Assembly: GCA_035762175.1 (NCBI GenBank)
Contig: DASTPP010000148.1
Span: 1-64,000, forward strand
Source of the DNA: DASTPP01 sp035762175
Lineage (GTDB): Bacteria; Myxococcota_A; Polyangia; Polyangiales; Polyangiaceae
Length of the DNA: 64,000 bases
Reading direction: 5' to 3'
Positions 8,501 to 16,090 of the stretch are shown in pieces; within the stretch, counting starts at the first letter, position 1; every line of letters begins with the position of its first letter. The notes below the pieces were generated by a model. That model ran no database searches. It had not been told where the DNA came from and was given only the letters and a program-made list of their open reading frames with translations. A program made the translations under genes and the position numbers.

Positions 8501-11500
8501 ATCTATCCATCTGGCCAAGGACTCTTGACGCTCTGCAGAACGGAGCTCAGCGCCGACCCGCTCGCTCTCGTCACGCTCGATGAAGACTTCAAACTGCTTC
8601 GTTGCTACGTCAAGGAGATCTGCCATGGCAAGAAGTTCGGCGGTCGCCCCTTTGCAATAGAGCCTGGCGCCCTGAAATGGCACGATTCCATCGTCGGGGG
8701 CTCCGCATGTGCCTAGCGCCTCAATAGCCTCGCTAAATCTTTCGTCTGATATGGCTCCCATGTTCTGAAGAGCCCTGGCAACAGACCAGCAAGTTGCAAC
8801 CTGCTTCGGTGCACCGTGAGCCGTGGATGGCGACTCGTCGGCCAAGTTATTAGTCGGCAGAAAATCGACAGAAAAACCGTCGGAAAGCATGGTAGTCTCA
8901 AAGGAGTCTGGTCGTTCAGAATCATGGTGCAATGCTGAGGCAACCAAGGTGCGATCAGACCGGTCAGTCTTAAAGATTTTTAGCTCCCCACTGGCGATTA
9001 GCTCACATATGATTTTTATTGCTCGTATTCTGCTTGGCTGATGGTGTTCTGCGTCACTGCGCATGTCCAGCAGAGCCAAAATCGTGCTTGGCGCAAGACG
9101 CAAGGGTTTTAGATGCTGCTCTACGCTGTCAAGCACCCCGAGATGGGCGACTAGCAAAATTGCGGTGATGTCTAGCCACAGTTCTTGAAAGGGATTGCCA
9201 TTCTGGAGCGCCAAGCTCGGCCGGCCGCCGTGGCGAATCAACAATGGAATGCCTTGTGGTTCGTTGCCACCGGCTCCCTGCGCTTTGGTTTGACGGTACA
9301 GCTCGGCTATTGAACGATTGATCTTAGAGGAGACGGCATGTATTGGCATGTTGCCGCTTAGATAAAGCCCGATTACCTCTGCTGCCTCGTCTTGACCACG
9401 CTTAAGGTTGTCCAAAACGTCTTGCGTAGGAAGTTTCTGAACACCTTTTGTGCCTTCCTGCGCAAGGGATTCGAGGCGAGGCATTAGTTGTCTTGTCTCT
9501 TTCTCAAGCCCTAGCCTTTTGCCAAGAATAAGTGCTTTCACGACGAGATCGTCTGCAAGCTCAAGTCCAATGGCTCTGTGCCAGTATTTCTCGGCTAGTT
9601 CAGGAGCCTCTGCCTTCAGTGCGTAAGCCATGTCCAGCGCTTGAGCTGCTTCAAGCTTGGGGTCGGGCTCGATCTGGCGCGCAATGAGTGCGAGTCGTTT
9701 TATGTCGCCTGCTTTGACAAGCAGGTGTGCCAAATGCCATTGATCTTCAAAATTATGGCTCTCGGCAACTATGCTCTCGGTCTCGGCTAGCGCATGTGCA
9801 GTTCGGCCCAACTGGTTGAAGCATGACGCTCGAATGCGTCGCAGTTCAATGGGCGGTCTTTTTTGCGGAAGCAGCGACTGATTTCGCTCGATCAGATCAA
9901 GACATGCGTCAAATCTACCTGCGTTGTGGCAGCACATGGCTGCCAGCCTAAGAGATTCGTAAGTGCACCCGATTTCTACCAATTGCTCGGCGCGCTGAGC
10001 AACGAATTGCCAGTTGCCTCTGCGAGCCATCGCGATGCACAAGTCCGGCAACAGCTGAGGGTCGCTATCATCCGACAATAGCTCGCTGATTATCTTGTGC
10101 TCGATTTCTTTATCTACCTGATTGGTTCGCAGCGCAAGGATTGCTATGCTCTGTTTGGCGTTGCTATCTCCCAGACGGCCGATTAGCTCAAGGGCTTCGT
10201 TGATTTGGCCGTTCGCCACCAGACATTGAGCGTGCCAAAATGCCCACGCGTTGTGGTTTTTGGCTTCCGCAAAAAGGCGCTCATTGTCGACTATGACACG
10301 AAGCGCGTCAGATTTTTTATTGGCAGATAGATATATGGCGACTAGGGCCAGCAGTTGCAAGGGCTCGACGGCTTGCTCGCTGATGCGACGTTCAAGCATC
10401 AAAGAGGCGCTGCTAAGGTCAACGCCTAGGCTCCTTGCGACTGTCCACAGTATCGCTCCTTCGTTGCATGGATTTCTTTGGAGAGCTTTCTTACAGCAGT
10501 CGATGCCTTCGCTTTGGCGCGATGGATCGTTTAGGAGGCAGGCCATGTGCCACACGTCCAAATGCCCCCGCTCCAAGTCGGTTGTTGCTTTCGATGCTAG
10601 GTCTGCAAAGATGACGCTAGCATCTCTGAGATTTCTTTGGCTCTCGTCGTCTCGACGGACCAAGTCCCAGCTTATTGGCTCTGGCCAAGGTGGTAGCCGC
10701 TCTGGTATGGCCGTGGGCGATACGGAGCGATAATATTTTATGATCCCTGATGCGCTGCGGACCGTTTCCCACGTCGGCTCAAGCTTATTTGCTCGATCGA
10801 TCTCTTCAAGCGATTGACTGATATTCTTGGTGAGCAAGAACAGGAGCGCGCGTAGCCGAGCTCCCTCTGCACTAAGTTTCATCTCGTCAGAGTTCAGCGC
10901 AAGTTGCGCATCATTGTAGCTGCCGCCTTCTATTAGAAATGCTGCGTAGAGCTGGCGACTCTCTAGATCCTCTCGAGACTTTAGACGGGCGGCGCCTTCG
11001 GCTGTGCGACCGAAAGCATGGTCAAGCAAGGCTCGTAGCCTCGTGTCATCCTCGCCGGGGGCAATGGCTTGCGCTTGGTCGGCTAGATTCAAAGCTTGGC
11101 CGCGCTCGTTGTTCGACAGACATATGCTTGCTTCAAAGCGGAGGACTTTTGCTTTCGTGACGGCTGCTAGGGTTCCCCATTTGACCTTGTCGCTTTTTAT
11201 GGACTGAACGACCGACAGGGCGTCGTCTTTGTTGCCATCTCTCCAATGGGCGCGAGCTGCGATAATCTCTTTTTGTGTTGATGCGTCTACTATGTCCGCG
11301 AGCTGCGACGCATAGTTCTCAAGGGCCGTAGAGATTATGGCATTGGAAGGCTTGTCAAGTGTTGCTGTCGACGGGACGGATGTGCCGCAAATTACCGATG
11401 CCCAATAATCCGGCGGTTCAAAGTAGGTTCTTACTATGTCGGCATGTGGACGAAGTTTGTTTCTTATGGTGGAGGCGGCCCAAACTTCGTACAGAATGCC

Positions 11501-11935
11501 ATGATCTTTGAATCTTTTTGCTTGCTCATCTATTGCCCTTTGACACTGAGTCGAATCTGTATCGCAAGCGACGAATAGAACGAATCGTTGAATCTTTTCT
11601 TTGGACCAGACTTCGGCCCAATGATCAAAAAATGCGTCGGAGGCCTCCCTGATGTTTTTTGCCCCAAATTGCCGGTAGCATTTGCACTGGCCAACCTCTA
11701 TACCTCTGTCTGCCCTGAGCCTGGCTATGGTGTCAATGCCGTACTGCTGCTGTCCATTAATGCCATAGATGGTACAGGTGGCCACATCCTGTTCTTTGTC
11801 GTGAAGATCGCGGCAGAGCTCTTGAAATACGTACGGCCCTATTTCGTGAAACGGCGGCGTCTGTCCGCGGCGAATCCCTGGTTGCATCTTTGCGGGCAAT
11901 TGGGACGGTTGCGTATTTTTGCTTTTTCGCGGCAT
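5582..11935 (-). CDS. Giant nuclease-TPR-PIN-like protein, candidate conflict/defence factor
   Basis: Intact frame of 2117 residues from ATG at 11935. Residues about 28-110 look like a PD-(D/E)xK (Mrr/restriction-like) nuclease: FQELCRDL with E39, YGIDTI with D68, then VGQCKCY with Q83 and K85. Residues about 225-830 are helical repeats of TPR type (for example CLVANGQINEALELI). Residues about 918-1230 look PIN-like: LWLDITAILLVAHLGVLD with D922, and AWWVDDRFLSAH with D1203 and D1204, followed by TLGTVDVLDIL. This order recalls the TPR-GreAB-C-PIN proteins predicted to act in biological conflicts. Residues 1260-2117 are helical and unassigned. No Walker ATPase motif seen. Base composition is near-balanced, unlike all neighbours, which indicates transfer. 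It has no partner gene and sits beside phage and IS remnants. Confidence 0.8.
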   Translation of the reverse strand: MPRKSKNTQPSQLPAKMQPGIRRGQTPPFHEIGPYVFQELCRDLHDKEQDVATCTIYGINGQQQYGIDTIARLRADRGIEVGQCKCYRQFGAKNIREASDAFFDHWAEVWSKEKIQRFVLFVACDTDSTQCQRAIDEQAKRFKDHGILYEVWAASTIRNKLRPHADIVRTYFEPPDYWASVICGTSVPSTATLDKPSNAIISTALENYASQLADIVDASTQKEIIAARAHWRDGNKDDALSVVQSIKSDKVKWGTLAAVTKAKVLRFEASICLSNNERGQALNLADQAQAIAPGEDDTRLRALLDHAFGRTAEGAARLKSREDLESRQLYAAFLIEGGSYNDAQLALNSDEMKLSAEGARLRALLFLLTKNISQSLEEIDRANKLEPTWETVRSASGIIKYYRSVSPTAIPERLPPWPEPISWDLVRRDDESQRNLRDASVIFADLASKATTDLERGHLDVWHMACLLNDPSRQSEGIDCCKKALQRNPCNEGAILWTVARSLGVDLSSASLMLERRISEQAVEPLQLLALVAIYLSANKKSDALRVIVDNERLFAEAKNHNAWAFWHAQCLVANGQINEALELIGRLGDSNAKQSIAILALRTNQVDKEIEHKIISELLSDDSDPQLLPDLCIAMARRGNWQFVAQRAEQLVEIGCTYESLRLAAMCCHNAGRFDACLDLIERNQSLLPQKRPPIELRRIRASCFNQLGRTAHALAETESIVAESHNFEDQWHLAHLLVKAGDIKRLALIARQIEPDPKLEAAQALDMAYALKAEAPELAEKYWHRAIGLELADDLVVKALILGKRLGLEKETRQLMPRLESLAQEGTKGVQKLPTQDVLDNLKRGQDEAAEVIGLYLSGNMPIHAVSSKINRSIAELYRQTKAQGAGGNEPQGIPLLIRHGGRPSLALQNGNPFQELWLDITAILLVAHLGVLDSVEQHLKPLRLAPSTILALLDMRSDAEHHQPSRIRAIKIICELIASGELKIFKTDRSDRTLVASALHHDSERPDSFETTMLSDGFSVDFLPTNNLADESPSTAHGAPKQVATCWSVARALQNMGAISDERFSEAIEALGTCGAPDDGIVPFQGARLYCKGATAELLAMADLLDVATKQFEVFIERDESERVGAELRSAERQESLARWIDSIVDRIRSGIEAGTYVHVPVAQDGDDEESSLAEWNAPARCMMELLKTEPTSRVAWWVDDRFLSAHMFISGKQTLGTVDVLDILVAEGAITAAARSKAVQQLREQRFNFLPLTAQELVAELMKAPIEGHVLRETHSLKVLRRSWATMLEQSIWLQKPDDPEDLGERSILQASLGAVAEAMVQIWSDANGHRSSVVARAEWLLSAMHVDTFVIEVMTEPGNERGANHDLSIAVDTACSLLLATAISSPSFDNVRANYLRWIWSRLWEPKIALSPMLAARAAEAIKRITARAVRSRQTTQQRMETVRRIDSILSDMPEQVINEINRDVDYLAAVGRKLIPAIVVGEAHFERTKFWSAAVRALHGQKVSITSLDGHRVALQAERVGTEDVIAVVWSSDKRATVTDSAIGALTGDREARASVFERHPEWFDMPRDAARKAIESILDASGPSAMFDALNRFREQSMPLRYETLARQLRTVGTIATSDLSPTSSRALLMYHRLDFASPDDLARRLDEAASQLIRDNGIEDAICRLWHIPVPLPDALIRELDAMGSGERYELLRRLSGRPRSFVSTAHLIRMLWRFCSERKCYQKLAVCLALALLDKKMSDAFRAFVAVLGWCLADSRRWDDIDMWASDTRLSIAWSHAGHVYSLLKDASPSYEHMATFFERASARMTDPVFDNETRVNTTDIAHPYRVTWPSSILDMVLYALGSAATPVPASVVERGRSLFLERRSDGSSAISAEDLLFDATLATNAMGTFLGKERSINFSTLVSDEESQLFSHAILEKLAAESLQQIRAQVTNKDAWATMWLVVKDLPIYDSLRQQLEEIVLNIDFVAMFKTNPDVGLIAARVACAQCLRLRSEKIRKFLHQNWPAVCAGVMDQSPLLRNKLDAGTVAPSDEHEINLLLNLSADLALSAGSPPAARTAFAELLSCISNVLAAQKSATFKEALWQLCVRLPPSRAAALWPTLTKLRSRN

Positions 11936-13871
11936 CGGGCCTGATTCTGCTGACCGTGAGGTGGAATTGCGGGTAGCGTTTTTTTTGTTGTGGGTGCATA
12001 CGGATTGTGCCGCAGAACGTGCCTATCTGACATCGGGGCCTTTTCGAGGGCGAGTCGTTTCTACGGACCAACCATGGGCTTTCCCTATTTAGTGGCGTTC
12101 TGCATTAAAGAAGCACCAGCGTTTCTTCTTAGAGGAGGTGCCCTCTGTGGCACATGTAGGCGCCACGGTGGCCTTGTCCTGCTGAGCAAGTGATGCTGAC
12201 TCTTTAGACTCACATTGTCTTGTGTAAGGAATTTGCGCGCGCTGTGGTTGAGCTGTCGAGCTCGACAAAGTCGACCCTTCGCTACTGCCCCTTGGACAAG
12301 TGAGTCCCGAGTGCCGGGTCATACTCGCTGACGACGAATGGCGTTTCATGTCTAATCGTGCCGAAGAATGTACCACGCACCTTGAGCTCAGGTCTTCGCG
12401 CAACAAGTGCGATGCTCGATCCTTATGGAGCCTAAGAACCGCAGCTTTTTGCCCGCGTTCGAGCTGCCGTCGCTTGTGCGTGCTTGCGCGCCCGGCGGCG
12501 CGTGTCACGACGCACGCCTCGTCAGCTACTGAGTATATTGGGGGGGCCAAGCCGTGGGAAGCCGCGAACACGAAGGCGCCGGCGAACGCCTCCGAACTCG
12601 ACATCACGGCCGCTTGTCGCTTCTCCCCGCGAGAGGCGAGGCGATGGTTGTGTAGGGGCTAGGTAACGATGCCCTCGAGTCTGACGAAATGCTCGAAGCA
12701 GAGCGCGCAGATTTGCGAAGTGTAGGTAGTGCGACCTCGCGCGCCCTCGGAGCCTGTGAAGCAAGTCCAGGGGTCACGACCCTTCGGCCACGTGGCGTGG
12801 AGCCTGCGAGCGGTGGTGACCGGACGAGGCAGCAGGCCCGCCCAGCGCGGGCGGCGCCGGGTCGTAGAAGAGGGCCCCACGCCCGTCTCTGGGAGGCGCT
12901 ACACCGCCGTGGACGACTTCATAGAGGCATGCTCGCGCCCAAGGGCTGGCAGGTCGAGAGCCTGGCCTCGCCGCGAGGGTACGCCCAAGAGGTACCTTTG
13001 GATGGGCGCTCCCCGTTTCTCAGCCTGAAATCGCTGCTTCTGCGCTCTTCGGGGGGCGGGCTCACCTCCTGCGCAGCGGGCCCTTCTCGGCAGGTCAAGA
13101 ACGGCATGGAGAGCAGCGAAAAGGCGTTGACCATCTGGTCGCGAGGGCTGTTGACCGCCAGGTCGCCGACGAGGAGGGGGCGTTGGAGCCGACCCCCTGG
13201 AAAACACCATGTTTCGCCCGGGTCGGATCGTTACCCGCGGTGTCGGACGGACTCGATCGCGCTCTCGATCTGGGGACACACAAAGAATGTTACCGCCGGT
13301 TATGACGCAAGGTTCCCAGCAGTGAACAATGGGGGCCCCACGCGACAACGCAAACCGAAAGCGCCTGTAAGTTCAATCACTTGCGAGGCGCTCCCGGGGA
13401 AGCCCCTTAACCACCGGGTCGCTTTGTGCCCGTTTGAGTTCACCACCCGACCCGGTTCTGAGCCCATTCTTGCCCCAGCGCGACCCCAAGACGGCCCTCG
13501 GACGCCCCGCCTGGCCCCCCGCCGTTCTTTGTGTCCCCGACGCCAAGACGGGGCCCTTGCGCGCGACCGCAGGAAAAAGCCGCTGCACCCGCCCTCTCTG
13601 CGAAGCGACGCTGCGTTGACCGCTTGCGTCCGAATTTCGCGTGAGGACAACTGTGGCTCCGCACTAAGCCACCTAGACTAACAAATTCTCCGAGAATCTG
13701 AGGGGCAGCTCAACCTCCGGCACAAAGAGCCGCTGTCGTCTCGGCGTTGTCAAAGAGCGAGGGGGCCTTCAGGCAGCACAAAGAGGGCCGCTGAGAACGT
13801 GGCTTTTTCTCTTCTCTCCATGGCCCACGAGGAGCAAGGACCCCGCTGGGGCGACAAAATGATGCCATGCG
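11936..13871. other. Gene-poor 1.9-kb stretch, probably decayed DNA
   Basis: Open frames here are short, overlap in all frames and lack Shine-Dalgarno sequences or family motifs; I see no gene I can support. The first 700 bp keep the lower GC of the giant gene, then composition rises stepwise. The part up to about 12.1 kb must hold the promoter of the giant minus-strand gene; a run of eight T lies at about 11.98 kb. Near 13720-13900 the short string CACAAAGA recurs at 13721, 13778 and 13891, with a related CAAAGAGC at 13751. The likeliest reading is remnants of mobile DNA. Confidence 0.4.
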
Positions 13872-14327
13872 TCATGGTCGGAGGGGCCGGCACAAAGAAG
13901 CGAGGCACAGGGTCTGATGGCGCCATCTGCCGGCGCCGCGCCCCGTCGTCGCGCCGCGGGGCCGAGATCGAGCGGCTTCGATCGAGCGGGCGCCGAGGGG
14001 CCGAGGGGCCGAGGAGGAGCACGCTGGCGTGGCCCCGGGGCGCGAGGCGCGCACGTTCGAGCGTCCGCGCGCGCCGCCGGGCTGGGGCCGAGCGCAGCCG
14101 CCGTCGAGGCAGGCGCCGGACGCGGGGCGGCCGCGGGCCTTGGCCCAGAGCGTCTCGGCGAGGCCCATCGTCCAGCAGAGCGGGCAGCCGCGCAGGGCGA
14201 CGAGTGCGAGCGGCACGAGCACGAAGGGCGGCCAGCCCAGCGGCGACAAGGCGAGGGCGCAGGCGAGGGCGGCGGCGCCGAGCGCGCCCCGGAGCAAATG
14301 CTCGGGGAGGCTCTTGCTGGCGAACAT
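13872..14327 (-). CDS. Small membrane protein, DUF2892-like
   Basis: The first 60 of 151 residues hold a membrane hairpin: LRGALGAAALACALALS, then PPFVLVPLALVALRGCPLCWT. A pair of hydrophobic helices ending in a GCPLCW motif is characteristic of the DUF2892/YgaP-membrane-domain group. The remaining 90 residues are Arg/Pro/Ser-rich, look non-conserved and may reflect a lost earlier stop. The ATG at 14327 lies 10 bp after the stop of a second, related membrane gene, so the two form an operon. Function of the family is not established. Confidence 0.55.
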   Translation of the reverse strand: MFASKSLPEHLLRGALGAAALACALALSPLGWPPFVLVPLALVALRGCPLCWTMGLAETLWAKARGRPASGACLDGGCARPQPGGARGRSNVRASRPGATPACSSSAPRPLGARSIEAARSRPRGATTGRGAGRWRHQTLCLASLCRPLRP

Positions 14328-14337
14328 GGGGCCTCGC

Positions 14338-14559
14338 TCACGACCCCAGCGGGCGCGGCGACGGGCAGGTGCTCTTGCCCAGCAAGCGGTAGCCGAGGCA
14401 AACCCCGCCGAAGGCGGTCGCCACGAGGTAGAGGGCGGGCGCCCCGAAGGCCGCCGCCCGAGCCGCCGGCCCGAACGGGGCGAGCCAGGCGCAAGCGGCG
14501 AGCGGGATGGCGGCGACGAGGCGGGCGAGGCGGTCGAAGTGGCCGAGGTTTTGGGCCAT
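14338..14559 (-). CDS. DUF2892 family membrane protein
   Basis: 73 aa from ATG at 14559, preceded by AAAGGAG at good spacing. The sequence opens MAQNLGHFDRLARLVAAI, the typical N-terminal amphipathic helix of DUF2892 proteins, followed by two hydrophobic segments (residues about 12-27 and 34-53) and a final YRLLGKSTCP resembling the family's LLGINTCP ending. It is the first gene of a two-gene operon with the next membrane protein. Members are often linked to sulfur or thiol genes, but nothing here shows that. Confidence 0.7.
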   Translation of the reverse strand: MAQNLGHFDRLARLVAAIPLAACAWLAPFGPAARAAAFGAPALYLVATAFGGVCLGYRLLGKSTCPSPRPLGS

Positions 14560-14667
14560 GATGGGCTCCTTTTCGAGGGTCTCGGCCCGCAGAGGCGCGG
14601 CGCCCCCAAAAGGGTTCTCGGGCGGGGGACGAATCCATTCGCGCCCGGCCGCCCTCTGCCTCCTCGC

Positions 14668-14862
14668 ATGGACCACGCCACCGCCCGCGACCTCGCCCGG
14701 CGCATCGCCGCCCTCCGGCCCGACCTACGCGACGCGCTGCTCTTCGTCGACGTCCTCGGCCTCTCCCCCCGCGACGCCGCCGCCCGCGTGGGGGTCGCGT
14801 TGCCGACCCTGCTCGGCCGCTTGCGGTCGGCGCGGGCCTCGCTCGCGGGGGGCTGCCCGTGA
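14668..14862 (+). CDS. Region-4-only sigma-like helix-turn-helix protein
   Basis: The 64-aa product consists of the C-terminal sigma-70 region 4 pattern only: LRPDLRDALLFVDVLGLSPRDAAARVGVALPTLLGRLRSAR, where the SPRDAAARVGV...LLGRL part is the promoter -35 recognition helix-turn-helix. No region 2 is present, so it cannot act as a full sigma factor. Its stop overlaps the GTG of a complete ECF sigma gene (GTGA), so the pair is coupled. It could tune the ECF factor, compete for -35 elements, or be a duplicated fragment. Confidence 0.6.
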   Translation: MDHATARDLARRIAALRPDLRDALLFVDVLGLSPRDAAARVGVALPTLLGRLRSARASLAGGCP

Positions 14863-15485
14863 GCGGCGAGCGGGCCCGAGCGGGTGGGGCGGCGGGCCCC
14901 TTCGGGCCGCAGGCGCAGGCGCCCGAGGGGGCCGGGGCCGACCGGCGCGCGGGGGCCGGGAGGGCCGAGGCCGACGGGCGGCTGGGGGCCGAGCACGCCG
15001 AGGTGCTGGCCCGGGCGCGGGCAGGCGATCGGGCGAGCATCGAGCGCTTGCTTTTCGCCTACCAGCCCGACGTGCGCCGCTTCGCGCGCCGGGTCTGCCG
15101 CGTCGAGGACGCCGACGACGCCGTGCAGCACGCGCTCGTGCAACTCGCCGCCAAGCTCGGCACCTTCCGCGAGGCGGCGAGGCTGACGAGCTGGCTCTTC
15201 ACCGTCGTCAAGCGCGAGTGCTTGCGCCTGCTCGCGCGGCTGCGGCGCGAGGGCGAAGGCGAGCTCGGGCCCCCGCTCGCCGACGCGACCGACCTCGAGG
15301 TGCGGCTCTCGCTGCTGCGCGCGCTCGCCGGGCTCGACGCCGCCCACCGGGACGTCCTACTGCTGCGCGACGTCGAGCAGCGGCCGGGGCCCGAGGTGGC
15401 CGAGGCGCTGGGCATCTCGCTCGAGGCGATGAAGAGCCGGCTGCACCGGGCGCGCGAGCAGGTTCGCGCCGAGCTGGCGCGGTAG
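14859..15485 (+). CDS. ECF-type RNA polymerase sigma factor
   Basis: Predicted 208 aa. After a low-complexity Gly/Ala/Arg leader of about 50 residues, region 2 is clear: RARAGDRASIERLLFAYQPDVRRFARRVC...DADDAVQHALVQLAAKL, with SWLFTVVKRECLRLL as region 2.4. Region 4 follows: LAGLDAAHRDVLLLRDVEQRPGPEVAEALGISLEAMKSRLHRARE. It directs RNA polymerase to a dedicated promoter set. The GTG start overlaps the region-4-only gene. No anti-sigma gene follows; downstream there is only a phospholipase D remnant and the convergent FtsH gene, so its control and regulon are unknown. Confidence 0.85.
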   Translation: MSGERARAGGAAGPFGPQAQAPEGAGADRRAGAGRAEADGRLGAEHAEVLARARAGDRASIERLLFAYQPDVRRFARRVCRVEDADDAVQHALVQLAAKLGTFREAARLTSWLFTVVKRECLRLLARLRREGEGELGPPLADATDLEVRLSLLRALAGLDAAHRDVLLLRDVEQRPGPEVAEALGISLEAMKSRLHRAREQVRAELAR

Positions 15486-15600
15486 GGGGGGCGCGGTCGC
15501 GCCTGGGGAAGGCGGGGCGGGGGGTCGCGTCGGCGTCGTTCCGCGGTCGCTTGGAAACGAACGGGCGCCCTCCGCGGACGCCGAGTCGCTTGAGCCCGGC

Positions 15601-16090
15601 GTACCACCTCGCCGGGCGCTGGGCGCGAGTCGGGGCGAGTAACCTCAACGTCGCGAGCTGGCTGGGCAACGCCGAAATCGACGTGGCCATCGACGACGAG
15701 CCCTTCGCCGGGCGCATGCAGGCGCAGTTCGAGCGCGACCTCGGCGGCGCGACCGAGGTCGTTCTCGAGAGGCGGCTCCGCCGGCGTCGCGGTGACCGCG
15801 GCGGGGGCCGGCCGCGGGGCGGCCGCGCGGTGGCCGCCGCCGGCGCCCTGCGGATCGCGAGCACCGTCGGCGCGGCGATGGCCGACCGCCGCGTGCTCGG
15901 GGCGGGCGAGGGCAAGGTCTTGCTCGGCGGCGCGGCCGCGCTCGCCGCCGTCGCGGTGCTGGGGCTCTGGTGGCCGCGCGCGCTCGCCTGGCCGCTCGCG
16001 CCGCTCGCGGCGTGGTCGGCCGTCGGCCTGCTCAGCCGGTACCTGGCCCTCGCCCGCGGGGCGAAGGCGGCGCGTTCGGCGGGCCGTTGA
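15601..16090 (+). pseudogene. C-terminal remnant of a phospholipase D / cardiolipin synthase-like gene
   Basis: From about 15610 the frame reads GRWARVGASNLNVASWLGN, then AEIDVAIDDEPFAGRMQAQF and EVVLERRL. This is the second HKD-region core (GSxNLN...N.E.DV) and the C-terminal end of PLD-type cardiolipin synthases, followed by two hydrophobic stretches ending at 16090. The HxK part that should precede it is absent and no start codon or first catalytic domain lies upstream, so it cannot be a working enzyme. Its last 59 bases overlap the end of the convergent FtsH gene. Confidence 0.6.

Noticed and set aside
5582..11935. Reading the giant protein as an Avs/STAND ATPase
   Set aside because: I looked for Walker A/B and other P-loop motifs along the sequence and saw none; the helical repeats and PIN-like centre fit a different architecture.
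12089..12607. A 172-codon minus-strand frame upstream of the giant gene
   Set aside because: Ser/Arg/Ala-rich without hydrophobic core, domain or ribosome site; competing frames of similar length overlap it.
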